The notes under the pieces: model-generated
Database searches by the model: none
What the model saw: the letters and a program-made list of their open reading frames with translations, nothing else
Told to the model about the DNA's origin: nothing
Part shown: positions 1-8,782 of the stretch, one piece after another
Layout of the letters: each line of letters begins with the position of its first letter
Numbering within the stretch: position 1 is the stretch's first letter
NCBI GenBank assembly: GCA_965115885.1
Contig: OZ220479.1
Coordinates: 2,170,001 to 2,234,000, forward strand
Length of the DNA stretch: 64,000 nucleotides
Direction of reading: 5' to 3'
DNA from: BD2-11 sp965115885
GTDB lineage: Bacteria > Gemmatimonadota > Gemmatimonadetes > Longimicrobiales > Gaopeijiaceae
Program-made: the position numbers and the translations under genes

Positions 1-81
1 CCAAGTGGCGCGGTCTGGGGATCATTCGTGAAAAATGAACGCTGGGTGCTCAAATTTCAACTCGTCGTCGCCAAGTTCTTA

Positions 82-735
82 TCGTAGTGCGCACGCTCAA
101 GGACCGCACCGGCGCCGTCGAGGCGCTGCGCACGCTCCGCGTGGCGCGTCGGAGTGCGGTGAAGGAGTGCCGTGTGGCCCAGCAACAGCTGCACAGCCTG
201 ATCGTCTCGGCGCCCGAGAAGCTGCGCGACGAGCTCCGCGACCTGACTCGCATGAAGCGCCTGCGCAGGTGCGCGGCGTGGCGGCCGCGCATGAGCCGGA
301 GGTCGCGACGAAGATTGCGCTCAAGCGCTTGGCTCGCCGGATCCTGGCCTTCAAGGAGGAGATCGCCGGACTGGACAAGTGCATTCGGCTGATCGTCGAG
401 CATGCGGCTCCGGCGTTGCTCGAGATCGAGGGGGTGGGAATCACGACGGCTGCGGATCTGTTGGCGGTGGTCGGAGAGAACCCGGAGCGGATGCGCTCGG
501 AGGGGAGCTTCGCGACGATGTGCGGAGTCAGTCCGATCCCTGCGTCGAGCGGAAGACGCGGAGGCATCGCCTGAATCGGGGCGGGAACCGGAGTGCGAAC
601 GCGGCGCTGCATGTGATCGTGCTGACTCGCATGCGCACAGATCCGAGAACGCAGCGCTACGTCGAGCAGCGCACGGAAGAGGGACTGTCGAAGCGCGAGG
701 TGATGTGGTGCCTCAAGCAGCGAGTTCCGTCTCCA
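82..735 (+). pseudogene. IS110-family transposase remnant, frameshifted
   Basis: The middle and C-terminal parts of an IS110-type transposase (transposase_20 region) can be read, but only across three frames. The segment from 87 to about 270 contains an ALRTLRVARRSAVKE-like stretch. The next, to about 550, contains the helix-hairpin-helix-like IEGVGITTAADLLAVVG. The last, to about 735, contains RLNRGGNRSANAALH and SKREVMWCLKQR. The N-terminal DEDD catalytic domain is absent, and the first 80 bases look unrelated. Loss of the catalytic part and two frame breaks mean this is a dead fragment. Its 3' end runs into the tail of a hydrolase gene on the other strand. Confidence 0.85.
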
Positions 736-1159
736 CGCGCCTGCCGGTCGGCCCGCCGCCGACATCCTCGAACGTTCCCGTCGTGAGAAACCGCTTCGCC
801 GCGTCCGCGGCGTGCCGACTGGTCGCGATGAACGGGTGGGAGCGCGGAATGATCACCATGGGTACGCCCGAAATGCGCGTCTGGTCGACGCTGACGACGC
901 CGTCGTCGGGACCGGGAATGGCTACGGGCCCGATCGGGTGCACGCTCCTCGTGCCGGCCACGATGCCCATCTCGTAGGCGGGCGGCGGCAGCGTGGCCGG
1001 AATGTCGGCGCTGTCCGTGCCCAGCGCGCGGCCCACGGGTCCCAGCACCTCGTTGGCGATCAGCACGTCGCTCAGCCAGTCCGCACCGCGAAGTGGGCCG
1101 CCGTGCGCGCGAAGCGCGTACGCGATTTGATACGCCGGCGCCGAGATCGACAAGCGCAC
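713..1159 (-). pseudogene. C-terminal fragment of an alpha/beta hydrolase
   Basis: The translation matches the last third of a lipase-like alpha/beta hydrolase. It has a GPVGRALGT segment, then GIVAGTR, then PGPDDGVVSVDQTRI carrying the expected acid residue, then the SHPFIATS segment with the catalytic-type histidine, and a short C-terminal helix ending near TTGTFE. The nucleophile-elbow half is missing upstream. The natural stop also seems to be lost, since the frame runs on into IS110-derived sequence. I infer a gene truncated at both ends by insertion-sequence activity. The family call is from remembered family pattern, not a search. Confidence 0.6.
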
Positions 1160-1635
1160 ATTATTGCAGGCGGATGGTCCGCGCCCCCCCGGTCTCGACC
1201 TTCTCTTCGCGGCAGTGGCTCTTCGGCCGCAGCGTGGGACGACGGCGCCGGGTGCGCTGCGTTCGCTGGGTCGTCCATGTGCGCCTGAACTTTCCCACGC
1301 CGCCCGTGCAACTTCGGGATTGCCGTATCGCCGTCTCCCTTTCAGGGATCGAGGTCACAAAATTGAACACGTTGGGAAGTAGCTCGCCGAGGCCCTCTTC
1401 CACGGCTTCGATTTCAATCACGAGTGGCGAACGAATCTACGACCCGGTCCGGGAGAAGCGGTGGGCGAATTCGGCCATGTGACTTGCGCCGATCAGCCGA
1501 CTCGTCGCTTTGTGCGGCCTTTGCGACTACTTGGCCCGAAGCGTGACCGATTCCGTACCTTGCGTCCACTTCGTTTCGCCTCGAACCTGAAATCGACTCT
1601 GAAGACGATGCCGTCTTGTTCCATCTCCTTCTTAC
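1160..1635. other. No recognisable gene between hydrolase fragment and IS630 fragment
   Basis: Open frames occur on both strands here, but none gives a protein I recognise, has a ribosome binding site, or shows natural composition. It is most likely scarred intergenic DNA between two mobile-element fragments. Confidence 0.5.
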
Positions 1636-2700
1636 TTCTTCCTCAGCTCCGTCACCGACGAAAACGAGCCATGCCGAATCGCCTTGCGCGTGATGACGTT
1701 GAACCAAATCTCGATCCGGTTCAGCCATGGAGTACGTAGGCGTGAAGTGGACATGGTACCGCGGCCTCGCGGCGAGCCACCGCTGGACCTTGACGTGCTT
1801 GTGGGTGCAGTAGTTGTCCACGATCAAGCGGATGTCGAGGTCGGGGGGGCGTTGGCCTCGACGTGCCTCGGGAAGCTCAGGAGCTCTTGGTGCCGATGCC
1901 GCAGCTTGCACTGAGCGATGACCCGGCCGCTCGCCATGTCGAGAGCGGCGAAGAGGTTGGTGGTCCCGTGGCGAGTGTAGCCGTGCGTGACGCCCTCGAC
2001 GTACCCGAGCCCGGAGGGGGAGCATGGGCTGGGTTCGCTCCAGCGCCTGCGTCCGGCTCTTCTCGTCGACGCAGAGTACCATGGCGTTGTCCGGCGGATC
2101 GAGGTGGATCGAGGTAGAGCCCCACGACGTCGCGGACCTTTTCGACGAAGAACGGGTCGTTGGAGAGCTTGAAGTTCTTCTGCCGGTGGGGTTGGATGCC
2201 GAAGGCTTTCCGGACGCCGCGAACCGTGATCTTCGAGACGCCGACGGCTTCGGCCATGGTGCGGCAACTCCAGTGGGTGTTACCGTCGGGCGGTCGGGTC
2301 TCGAGCGTCCTGCGCACCGGATCCATCACCTGCTCGTCGCCGATGGAGCGAGGCCGTCCCGATCTGTGTTCGTCGTAAAGCCCGACGATGCCTTGAGTTC
2401 GGAACCGCTCGCGCCACTTGCCCACGGTCTGGCGGCTGACGCGGACTCTGGTGGCGACCGTCGAGTTGGTCAGTCCGTCGGCGCAGAGCAACACGATCTC
2501 GGCGTGGCGCACCAGCCCGGCGGGCATGCTCGGCGACCGCATGATGGACGCGAACTCCTCGCGGGTGTCCCGACCGACTTCGAGCGGCTTCAACGGGCGT
2601 CCTCGGGGCATGGCCTCTTCTCCTCTGCTGGGCAATGGACGAAGAGACACCATACCGAACATCCGCTAACATGTCTACTAACTTCCGGGACGCAACACTA
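1636..2700 (-). mobile_element. Truncated, frameshifted IS630-family element
   Basis: This copy is closely related to the intact IS630 at 17888-19067. Its transposase would start at 2611 with the same N-terminus (MPRGRPLKPLEV). The helix-turn-helix region is readable to about 2120, then the reading must change frame several times to cover the VDEKS and VDNYCTHKHVKV motifs. Similarity to the intact copy stops near 1636, before the transposase C-terminus and left end, so the element is truncated. The right end at 2681-2700 keeps the terminal repeat and finishes with the TA expected of IS630 insertions. The flanking DNA beyond 2700 belongs to a methyltransferase remnant, so the element appears to have inserted into that gene. 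Confidence 0.9.
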
Positions 2701-3110
2701 GACGGCAACGTGTTCAAACGCGACGGTGAACATTACCTGTCGCTCCACGAAGCGAAACTCTTCCACCAGTACGACCCATCGCTTTGCCACGTTCGAAGGT
2801 GTTTCCGAACAAGACATCCAAAGCAACAATGCTCGGCACGTGACCGCAAAAGAGAAAACAGACCCCAAATTGTTGTCATTCCGCGGTATTGGATTCCAGA
2901 GGAAAAAGTTGTGGACAAACTTGACAAAGCAATGATGACTAGCGATCAATTTAGCTTGAGCCGAGCCGTATTCGACACTCTCGCTGAACTGGCTCGCAAC
3001 TCGCTCTTCTGCGGAGCATCGCCCGAGCGACCGACGAACGAACCGGGATCGTCTCCATGATTCCCATCCTACCAGTGGGACATTCGGCAATCGTTCTTGT
3101 CTTGGATCTC
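2701..3110 (+). pseudogene. Remnant of Eco57I-like N6-adenine DNA methyltransferase (restriction-modification)
   Basis: The sequence abutting the IS630 right end reads, across three frames, as the C-terminal half of a type IIG/Eco57I-like methyltransferase. One frame gives DGEHYLSLHEAKLFHQYD. The next gives HRFATFEGVSEQDIQ followed by NARHVTAKEKTDP. The first frame returns with VVIPRYWIPEEKVVDKLDK. From about 3009 another frame gives LRSIARATDERTGIVSMIP, the conserved RxIARxTxERT block of the family. The order and spacing of these blocks match living homologues, so this is a genuine but multiply frameshifted relic. The catalytic NPPY part is not present in the window. Its GC content is visibly lower than that of the host genes. 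Confidence 0.75.
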
Positions 3111-3204
3111 CGCAAACGGCGACGAGCAATCGAACAACAATCACGGCGATTCTGCGAACCATGGCTGTGAACGACGCGGGGTTTCTGATGCGAGCGGACC
3201 GAGG

Positions 3205-4422
3205 TCAGGTTCTGATCAGGATCGCCAGCAGGAATCCGGGGAGAAGCGCGAACGAGTACAGATTCCACACCACGAACCCCTTGACCAACGTCCGGCCCCA
3301 CCCTTCGCCGTAGAATCTGCGCATGGCGATCAGCGCGTAGAACGGAGAGACGAAGACGAAGAACAGCTTCAGCCAACTTCCGACGGCCGCCCCGCCGGGC
3401 ACGAGCAGTGCCGCCGCCAGCATGAGGAACGCGAAGCTGTGGATGTGCATGCCGAACACCAAGTGCTCGACGTAGAACCTCCTCCTGCGCAGGTGGCAGA
3501 GCGCGAGGATCGCGGCGAAGACCGGCAACAGGAAGAACATCGCCACCGGCAGATTGCCGATGGCCTGTTGCAAAAAGTCTTCCGGGCTGTGGAGGAAGTC
3601 GATCACGGGCGCGGTGGCTGTCGCCCAACGGGACGGCGGCATGTCGCGCGCGCGGCGCACGAGCCGGTCGGTCGCGGCGCCGTGCTCGTCCGATTCCACC
3701 CAGGCGGCGAGCCCGCGAACCACCTGCTTCGCGACCGTCTCGCCCGGGCGGCCCATGACGTCGTCGAACTTGCGGGCGCGCTCGGGCGACAGCCGGGCCC
3801 TGAAGGCCGCGAGCCGGACGGAATCCGCCGCTCGGTCCTCCCCTTCCCCCTCCGCGGACAATCGCACCTCCACCCCATCCGCCGGTGCGCCCCGCTCCGC
3901 CTGCGCTCGGTCGGCGAGGGCGCTGTCCTCGGGCGCATTCGTCGGTTCGCGCACGGCCGGGGCGCTGTCGAAGGCCGCGGAGGCGCCTTCCGCGGCCGGA
4001 TCGCCGCCGACATCCATCCGCGGATCTTCGTCCGGGGACGTCCGCATCGCGTTCGACAGCCACCCGCCCGCCGAAATCGACAGCACCAGGAAGAACAGGA
4101 AGCTGGAGAAGAGGTAGAGCCGGACCGGCGAGCTGTAGGAGGCGCGGCGGTTGCGCGAGAACTCGCCCGACAGGTGTCCGGGCCTGAAGAACAGCGAGGT
4201 CAGCGTACGGAGGACCCGCGAATCCAGTTCGAACGCCTCGCGGAAGAACTCGCCCGCAACCGACCACAGGCCGCGCATGTAGTCGCGGTCGTTCTGCCCG
4301 CACCGGCTGCAGAACCGGTCGGGACGGCCGGTCCCGCAGTTGGGGCAGGACGGAAGGACTCGCCCGTCCGATGCGGAGGGATCGCGACCGGCCGCCTGGG
4401 CGCGGGGCTCCGGCGCGGCCAC
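3205..4422 (-). CDS. DUF3667 domain membrane protein
   Basis: The 405-residue product begins with about 20 polar residues and then a zinc-ribbon-like CPNCG...RFCSRCGQ motif near residues 26-42. A conserved amphipathic block follows (residues 43-90, including RPGHLSGEFSRNRRASYSSP). A membrane helix comes next, then a long charged acidic loop (about 115-260), and then four hydrophobic segments. This is the architecture of DUF3667 proteins, whose function is unknown. The start is a GTG at 4422, chosen because it lies just ahead of the zinc ribbon; the ribosome binding site is weak. The gene stands apart from its neighbours by 90-170 bases. Confidence 0.8.
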   Translation of the reverse strand: MAAPEPRAQAAGRDPSASDGRVLPSCPNCGTGRPDRFCSRCGQNDRDYMRGLWSVAGEFFREAFELDSRVLRTLTSLFFRPGHLSGEFSRNRRASYSSPVRLYLFSSFLFFLVLSISAGGWLSNAMRTSPDEDPRMDVGGDPAAEGASAAFDSAPAVREPTNAPEDSALADRAQAERGAPADGVEVRLSAEGEGEDRAADSVRLAAFRARLSPERARKFDDVMGRPGETVAKQVVRGLAAWVESDEHGAATDRLVRRARDMPPSRWATATAPVIDFLHSPEDFLQQAIGNLPVAMFFLLPVFAAILALCHLRRRRFYVEHLVFGMHIHSFAFLMLAAALLVPGGAAVGSWLKLFFVFVSPFYALIAMRRFYGEGWGRTLVKGFVVWNLYSFALLPGFLLAILIRT

Positions 4423-4591
4423 GGATCAGAGCGGGCGGACCGCCGGGATCGGACGAAGCTTCGAGGCGAACCCGCAACCTTGCGCGAAGGATGTCCGGGC
4501 GTCGTCGCGGCCGATCCCGTCGACGGCGGGCCGGGCGGCGCGGGTGGGATCCATGAGCGCCTCGGATCGGGGCGGGTGGATGGGGTCGGAA

Positions 4592-5545
4592 CTACGGCGC
4601 GCCGTCGGCTCGGACGGGCGGAGGCGTGACGGGAAAGCTGACGATGGCCTCGACGATTCCGCGCGCGGCCCGCTCCGGCGCCGACACGATGATTTCGCGG
4701 TCGGCGGCGTTGGTGAGGAAGCCGGTTTCGATGATCGCCGCGATGGTCATGGGGTGCAGAGCGTGTTCGTAGCGGCGGAAGTTGAACGCGTAGTAGTTGC
4801 GCATGCGTCGAGTCGCGTTCGGGAGCCTGCGGATGCCGGTCGCCGGGCCGTAGGTGCGACCGAGCAGATCGACGATGCCGGAGGCGCGGCCGGTGGCGTC
4901 GCGGCGCGGAGCCGCCACCCGGTAGCCGCCCACCCCGTGGTCGTCGCTCGCGTCCGCGTGGATGGCGAGAAAGAGGTGGGCGCGGTAGCCGGGCGGCACC
5001 ACGGCGGGCAGGACGTCGACCGCGTAGCCCAGTTCCTCGAGCAGAGCGGCGGTGCGGCGCGCGATCTCCAGATTCACTTCCCATTCGGCGAGCCCGTTCC
5101 AGCTGGCCCCGTTGCGCCGCAGCCCGGAGAGTTCGCCGGGGGCCTCGTCGGTCCGCCAGTGCCCCACCTGCAACCCGATGCGCACCGGACCTTCGGGCGC
5201 GCGCCACTCCTCGGGGGTGGGAATGGGGCCGGGGTAGCGGTTGTAGTTCCACCGGCGACGCCGACGGGAGGGCTCCGGGGACGGGGCTTCCCGAGCTTCC
5301 TGGACGGCCGGAGGGGGCAGGGGCGCGAGCGCGGGCGGGGCGGCCGTCGATCGGACGCGCTCCGCCAGCCTTTCCGGGGTCGCCTCCGGATCCGCCGCCA
5401 CGGTGCGCGCGGGGCGCTCCGGGACCGGCGCGACGCCCTCTCCGGAAGCCGCTCCCGCCGCCGAATCGCTCCAGAAGAGGACTCTGGTCGACGCCGTCAA
5501 CGCCAGAACGCCGACGCCCGCCAAGGCGATTTTCTTCACTCTCAC
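4592..5545 (-). CDS. N-acetylmuramoyl-L-alanine amidase (amidase_3 type), exported
   Basis: This 317-residue protein is predicted to cleave the amide bond between peptidoglycan glycan strands and stem peptides. The N-terminus (VKKIALAGVGVLALTAS) is a signal or anchor helix, followed by a proline/alanine-rich linker to about residue 95. The catalytic domain shows the three zinc ligands of the family: His in LQVGHW, Glu in EWEVNLEIA and His in LAIHADAS. A glutamate follows in the AIIETGFLTN motif. The GTG start at 5545 follows a good GGAAGGAGA site and overlaps the egtD stop codon (GTGA). The pair is therefore translationally coupled, although the functional link to ergothioneine synthesis is unclear. 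Confidence 0.85.
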   Translation of the reverse strand: MRVKKIALAGVGVLALTASTRVLFWSDSAAGAASGEGVAPVPERPARTVAADPEATPERLAERVRSTAAPPALAPLPPPAVQEAREAPSPEPSRRRRRWNYNRYPGPIPTPEEWRAPEGPVRIGLQVGHWRTDEAPGELSGLRRNGASWNGLAEWEVNLEIARRTAALLEELGYAVDVLPAVVPPGYRAHLFLAIHADASDDHGVGGYRVAAPRRDATGRASGIVDLLGRTYGPATGIRRLPNATRRMRNYYAFNFRRYEHALHPMTIAAIIETGFLTNAADREIIVSAPERAARGIVEAIVSFPVTPPPVRADGAP

Positions 5546-6504
5546 GGAGAGTCTCCTTCCGAGATCGCAGTGCCCAGCGCCAGCGCGAATCGTCCCGCCT
5601 CGTCGGTCCACCAGCGCGTCGGTTTCAGACCGGCCTGCTCCAGCAACGAGCGCACGGCCGCGCGGTCGTACTTGCAGCTTATCTCCGTACGTAGCGTCTC
5701 GCCCTTGCGGAAGGATACCACGGGACCGCCGGGCAAGGCCACCGCGTGTGCGACGAGCGCCTCCAAATGCATCTCGATGCGCGCTTTGGCCGTGTCGTAC
5801 CAGGCGCGGTGACGAAAGAGCGAGGGATCGAAGTCGGTGCCGAAACGGGCGTTCAACACCCGCAGCAGGTTGCGGTTGAACGCCCCGGTCACCCCGGCGT
5901 CGTCGCGGTACGCGGCCTCGATCGACTCGACCGGCTTGCCGGGGCCCGGCCGGAGATCCGCGCCCAGCAGGAACGCGTCCCCGTCCCGCATCCGGCGGCG
6001 CACGCCCGCGACCATGCGGACCGCCTCTTCGTGGGAGAAGTTGCCGACGGTGCTCCCCAGAAACGCGTAGACGCAGGGCGCCGGCGGCCGGACCGCCAAC
6101 CGCAACCCGCACTCCATGTCGGCCACCTGCGGGCGCACCTCCAGCGCGGGATACTCCGCGCGCAACCGACGGGCGACATCGAGCAGGAAGTCCTCGCTGA
6201 CGTCCACCGGGACGTAGACGGCGGCGCCCCGCTCCGTCATCGCATCCAGCAGGATCCGCGTCTTGCGCGCGCTGCCGGCTCCGAGTTCGACCAGCGCGCG
6301 CGGGCGCACCTCTTCGATCAGCGCGGGCGCGATGCGCGCGAGGATCCGCCGCTCCGCGCGGGTCGGATAGTATTCGGGAAGCCGGGTGATCTCCTCGAAG
6401 AGCTCCGAGCCGCGCTCGTCGTAGAGATAGCGCGACGATACGGTCTTCTGCGGACGCGCCAAGCCGCGCGCCAGTTCGGCTAGCTCTTCGCGTCGCGCGC
6501 GCAC
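5542..6504 (-). CDS. egtD: L-histidine N-alpha-methyltransferase EgtD
   Basis: EgtD transfers three methyl groups from S-adenosylmethionine to histidine to make hercynine, the first step of ergothioneine synthesis. The 320-residue length fits the family (about 320). The N-terminal SSRYLYDERGSELFEEIT block and the SAM-binding LVELGAGSARKTRILL motif are typical. Also present are VYVPVDVSEDFL, the FLGSTVGNF segment and the C-terminal TEISCKYD block that lines the histidine pocket. The start is placed at a GTG at 6504, which overlaps the end of egtB by 25 bases. No strong ribosome binding site precedes it, so coupling to egtB is likely. Confidence 0.93.
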   Translation of the reverse strand: MRARREELAELARGLARPQKTVSSRYLYDERGSELFEEITRLPEYYPTRAERRILARIAPALIEEVRPRALVELGAGSARKTRILLDAMTERGAAVYVPVDVSEDFLLDVARRLRAEYPALEVRPQVADMECGLRLAVRPPAPCVYAFLGSTVGNFSHEEAVRMVAGVRRRMRDGDAFLLGADLRPGPGKPVESIEAAYRDDAGVTGAFNRNLLRVLNARFGTDFDPSLFRHRAWYDTAKARIEMHLEALVAHAVALPGGPVVSFRKGETLRTEISCKYDRAAVRSLLEQAGLKPTRWWTDEAGRFALALGTAISEGDSP

Positions 6505-7805
6505 CTGAACCCCGAGAAGATCTGTCTGCGCTGGGGGTAGTCCCAGTTGCGGAAGGTGGCGCGGACGGCGCCCGGACGCGTGGCCCAGGATCCGCCGCGC
6601 AACACCCGGTACTCGTCTCCGAAGAAGACCTCCGAGTATTCCGGGTACGGGAAGGCCTCGAAGCCGGGATACGGGAGGAAGCGGGACGACGTCCATTCCC
6701 AGACGTCGCCGATCATCCCGTAGCAGCCGATCGGAGAGACGTTGCCGGGATGGCGCCCCGGCGGGGCCGGACCGAGGCGAGCGGCGTCCAGGTTGGCGCG
6801 CGCGGCGGACGCGGGCGCCTCGCCCCACGGGTAGGCGAGCTTGCGCGCCCGGACCGGATCCCAACTGGCCGCGACCTCCCACTCCGCCTCGGTGGGCAGC
6901 CGCTTTCCGGCCCAGCGCGCGAAGGCGTCGGCCTCGTACCATGAGACGTGGCACACCGGAAGCGCGGGGTCGACCGGGGCCTCGTGTCCCAGGATGCGGG
7001 TCCACCAGGCACCGTCCCGCCGGAACCAGAAGAGGGGAGCCTCGGCCCGCTCGGCGGCGCGCCAGGCGAGTCCCGCCCCGCTCCAGTGCGCGTCGGTCCG
7101 GTAGCCGTCCGCCGCGACGAAGGCGGCGAAGGCGGCGTTGTCCACGGGGTGGCGGTCGATCCAGAACGGTTCCATCCGCCGACGGACGCGCGGGCGTTCG
7201 TTGTCGTAGGCCTGCGACCGGTCGTCGGTGCCGACGAGGACGTCGCCGCCCGGAAAGCGGACCATGCCGCCCGCGTTCGGCGCGTCTTCCCGCTCCGCTT
7301 CGGCGATCCCGCCCCGATCCAGTTCGAGCCCTTCGTAGGGCGCGCCCTCCATCAACTGCAACGTCTGCAGGATGGTTTCGTTGTGCTGGTACTCGTGCTG
7401 CAGCACCATGTTGAACACGTAGCCCCCGTGCAGAAGCGGGGTGTCCGCGTGCGGGTCGATCTCCTCTAGGCCACGGAGCACCGCGCGGCGCACTCCGGCC
7501 ATGTAGTCCAGGCATGCGGCCCGGTCCGGCAACGCGAGCCGGTCGCGGGTGGCGCGCGGATGGCGGAACGCGTCGTAGACGCCGCGCAGCCCCTCGGCCC
7601 CCGAACCGGTTCCGTCGACGTTCTCCAGCAGCCACACCTCCTCGAAGTGCGCGATGTGGCCGAGATCCCAGACGACGGGCGACATGAGCCGGTCGTGCTG
7701 ACGGGTCGCGTCCCGGTCGCTCAGCGGAGCGACCAGCCGGAGCGTGCGATCCCGGGCTTCGCGCAGACGGTCGCGCACGGCGTCGGGCTCGAAGGCGACC
7801 GTCAT
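6480..7805 (-). CDS. egtB: Ergothioneine sulfoxide synthase EgtB
   Basis: EgtB is a non-haem iron enzyme that joins hercynine to a thiol (gamma-glutamylcysteine or cysteine) with O2. The 441-residue protein has an N-terminal DinB-like domain and a C-terminal formylglycine-generating-enzyme-like domain. His50 in LGHIAHFEEVW, together with His137 and His141 in QHEYQHNET, gives the three-histidine iron site known for EgtB. The C-terminal domain shows VSWYEADAFARWAGKRLPTEAEWE and ends FSGFRCARD. The ATG at 7805 is chosen because the family begins at this point; a longer in-frame extension to 7979 lacks family similarity. It lies divergent to the ABC importer genes, with about 190 bases between them. 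Confidence 0.93.
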   Translation of the reverse strand: MTVAFEPDAVRDRLREARDRTLRLVAPLSDRDATRQHDRLMSPVVWDLGHIAHFEEVWLLENVDGTGSGAEGLRGVYDAFRHPRATRDRLALPDRAACLDYMAGVRRAVLRGLEEIDPHADTPLLHGGYVFNMVLQHEYQHNETILQTLQLMEGAPYEGLELDRGGIAEAEREDAPNAGGMVRFPGGDVLVGTDDRSQAYDNERPRVRRRMEPFWIDRHPVDNAAFAAFVAADGYRTDAHWSGAGLAWRAAERAEAPLFWFRRDGAWWTRILGHEAPVDPALPVCHVSWYEADAFARWAGKRLPTEAEWEVAASWDPVRARKLAYPWGEAPASAARANLDAARLGPAPPGRHPGNVSPIGCYGMIGDVWEWTSSRFLPYPGFEAFPYPEYSEVFFGDEYRVLRGGSWATRPGAVRATFRNWDYPQRRQIFSGFRCARDAKS

Positions 7806-7993
7806 TGTCCCGGGGAGCGCTTCCCAACTACCATGGAGCGCTTCCGGAAGGGAGGATGCGCATTGCGGGACATAGCCCCTCGGGTGGACAGAATCGCCTT
7901 CGGTCCGCGATCGAGACTTCGCGTCGGCGATCCGGGCCGACGCCGAGCCCAAAGGTGCCGCTTTCGGGTGCGAACGCAACCCGGAGCCGTGGC

Positions 7994-8782
7994 TTGACCG
8001 CCCGAAACGAATCGGCGGCGGCGCGGGCGCGCACGTGCGCCCCGGGCGGCGGCGAGCCCGCCCTCGGCGTTCGCGAAGTCGTCAAGCGCTACGGCGCCGC
8101 GACCGCGCTCGACGGGGTGTCGCTGGAGGTGGCGCGCGGGTCGTGCGTGGCGCTCGTCGGCGAGAGCGGATCCGGCAAGACGACGTTGCTTCGGTGCTTC
8201 AACGCCATGGTCCGGCCGGACGCCGGGACGGTGGAAGTGGACGGGCGGTCCGTGGCGTCGTTCGATCCGGTGGCGCTGCGCCGGCGCATCGGCTACGTGC
8301 AACAGGAAGGCGGGCTACTTCCGCACTGGCCGGTGCTGCGCAACGCGGCTCTGGTGCCGTGGCTGAGGGGAGAAGCGGACGCCCGGGAACGGGCCGCAAA
8401 AGCGCTGGACCGGGTGGGATTGCCCGCGGCGCGCTTCGGGGCGCGCTGGCCCCGGGATCTTTCGGGAGGCCAGCGCCAGCGGGTGGCGATCGCGCGCGCG
8501 CTGGCCGCAGGCTCCGGGATCGTCCTGTTGGACGAGCCCTTCGGCGCCTTGGACGCCATCACGCGCAGCGAGTTGCGGAGAAGCTTCCGCACACTGCGCG
8601 CCAGTACGGGCGTGACCGCGGTGCTGGTGACCCACGATCTGCACGAAGCCGCGGAGCTGGCGGACCGGATCGCGGTCATGAAGGCGGGCGCGCTCGTGCA
8701 GGTGGCCCCCCCGGAGGAGCTGAGGGCCGCACCGGCGCACGGCTACGTGACGGAACTGCTCGAACGGGCGGGGATCGGATGA
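7994..8782 (+). CDS. ABC importer ATPase, osmoprotectant/ergothioneine type
   Basis: The ATPase has a Walker A motif GESGSGKTT, Q-loop YVQQEGGLL, signature LSGGQRQR, Walker B IVLLDEPFGALD and an H-loop TH. It belongs to the OpuCA/ProV-like group that energises type I importers of betaine, choline or ergothioneine. A TTG at 7994, preceded by GGAG at seven bases, is taken as the start and gives 262 residues. The frame is open further upstream to 7805, but that part is not family-like. The stop overlaps the start of the next gene (ATGA), so the two form an operon. The divergent neighbours are egtB and egtD, which makes ergothioneine a plausible substrate (inference). Confidence 0.85.
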   Translation: MTARNESAAARARTCAPGGGEPALGVREVVKRYGAATALDGVSLEVARGSCVALVGESGSGKTTLLRCFNAMVRPDAGTVEVDGRSVASFDPVALRRRIGYVQQEGGLLPHWPVLRNAALVPWLRGEADARERAAKALDRVGLPAARFGARWPRDLSGGQRQRVAIARALAAGSGIVLLDEPFGALDAITRSELRRSFRTLRASTGVTAVLVTHDLHEAAELADRIAVMKAGALVQVAPPEELRAAPAHGYVTELLERAGIG

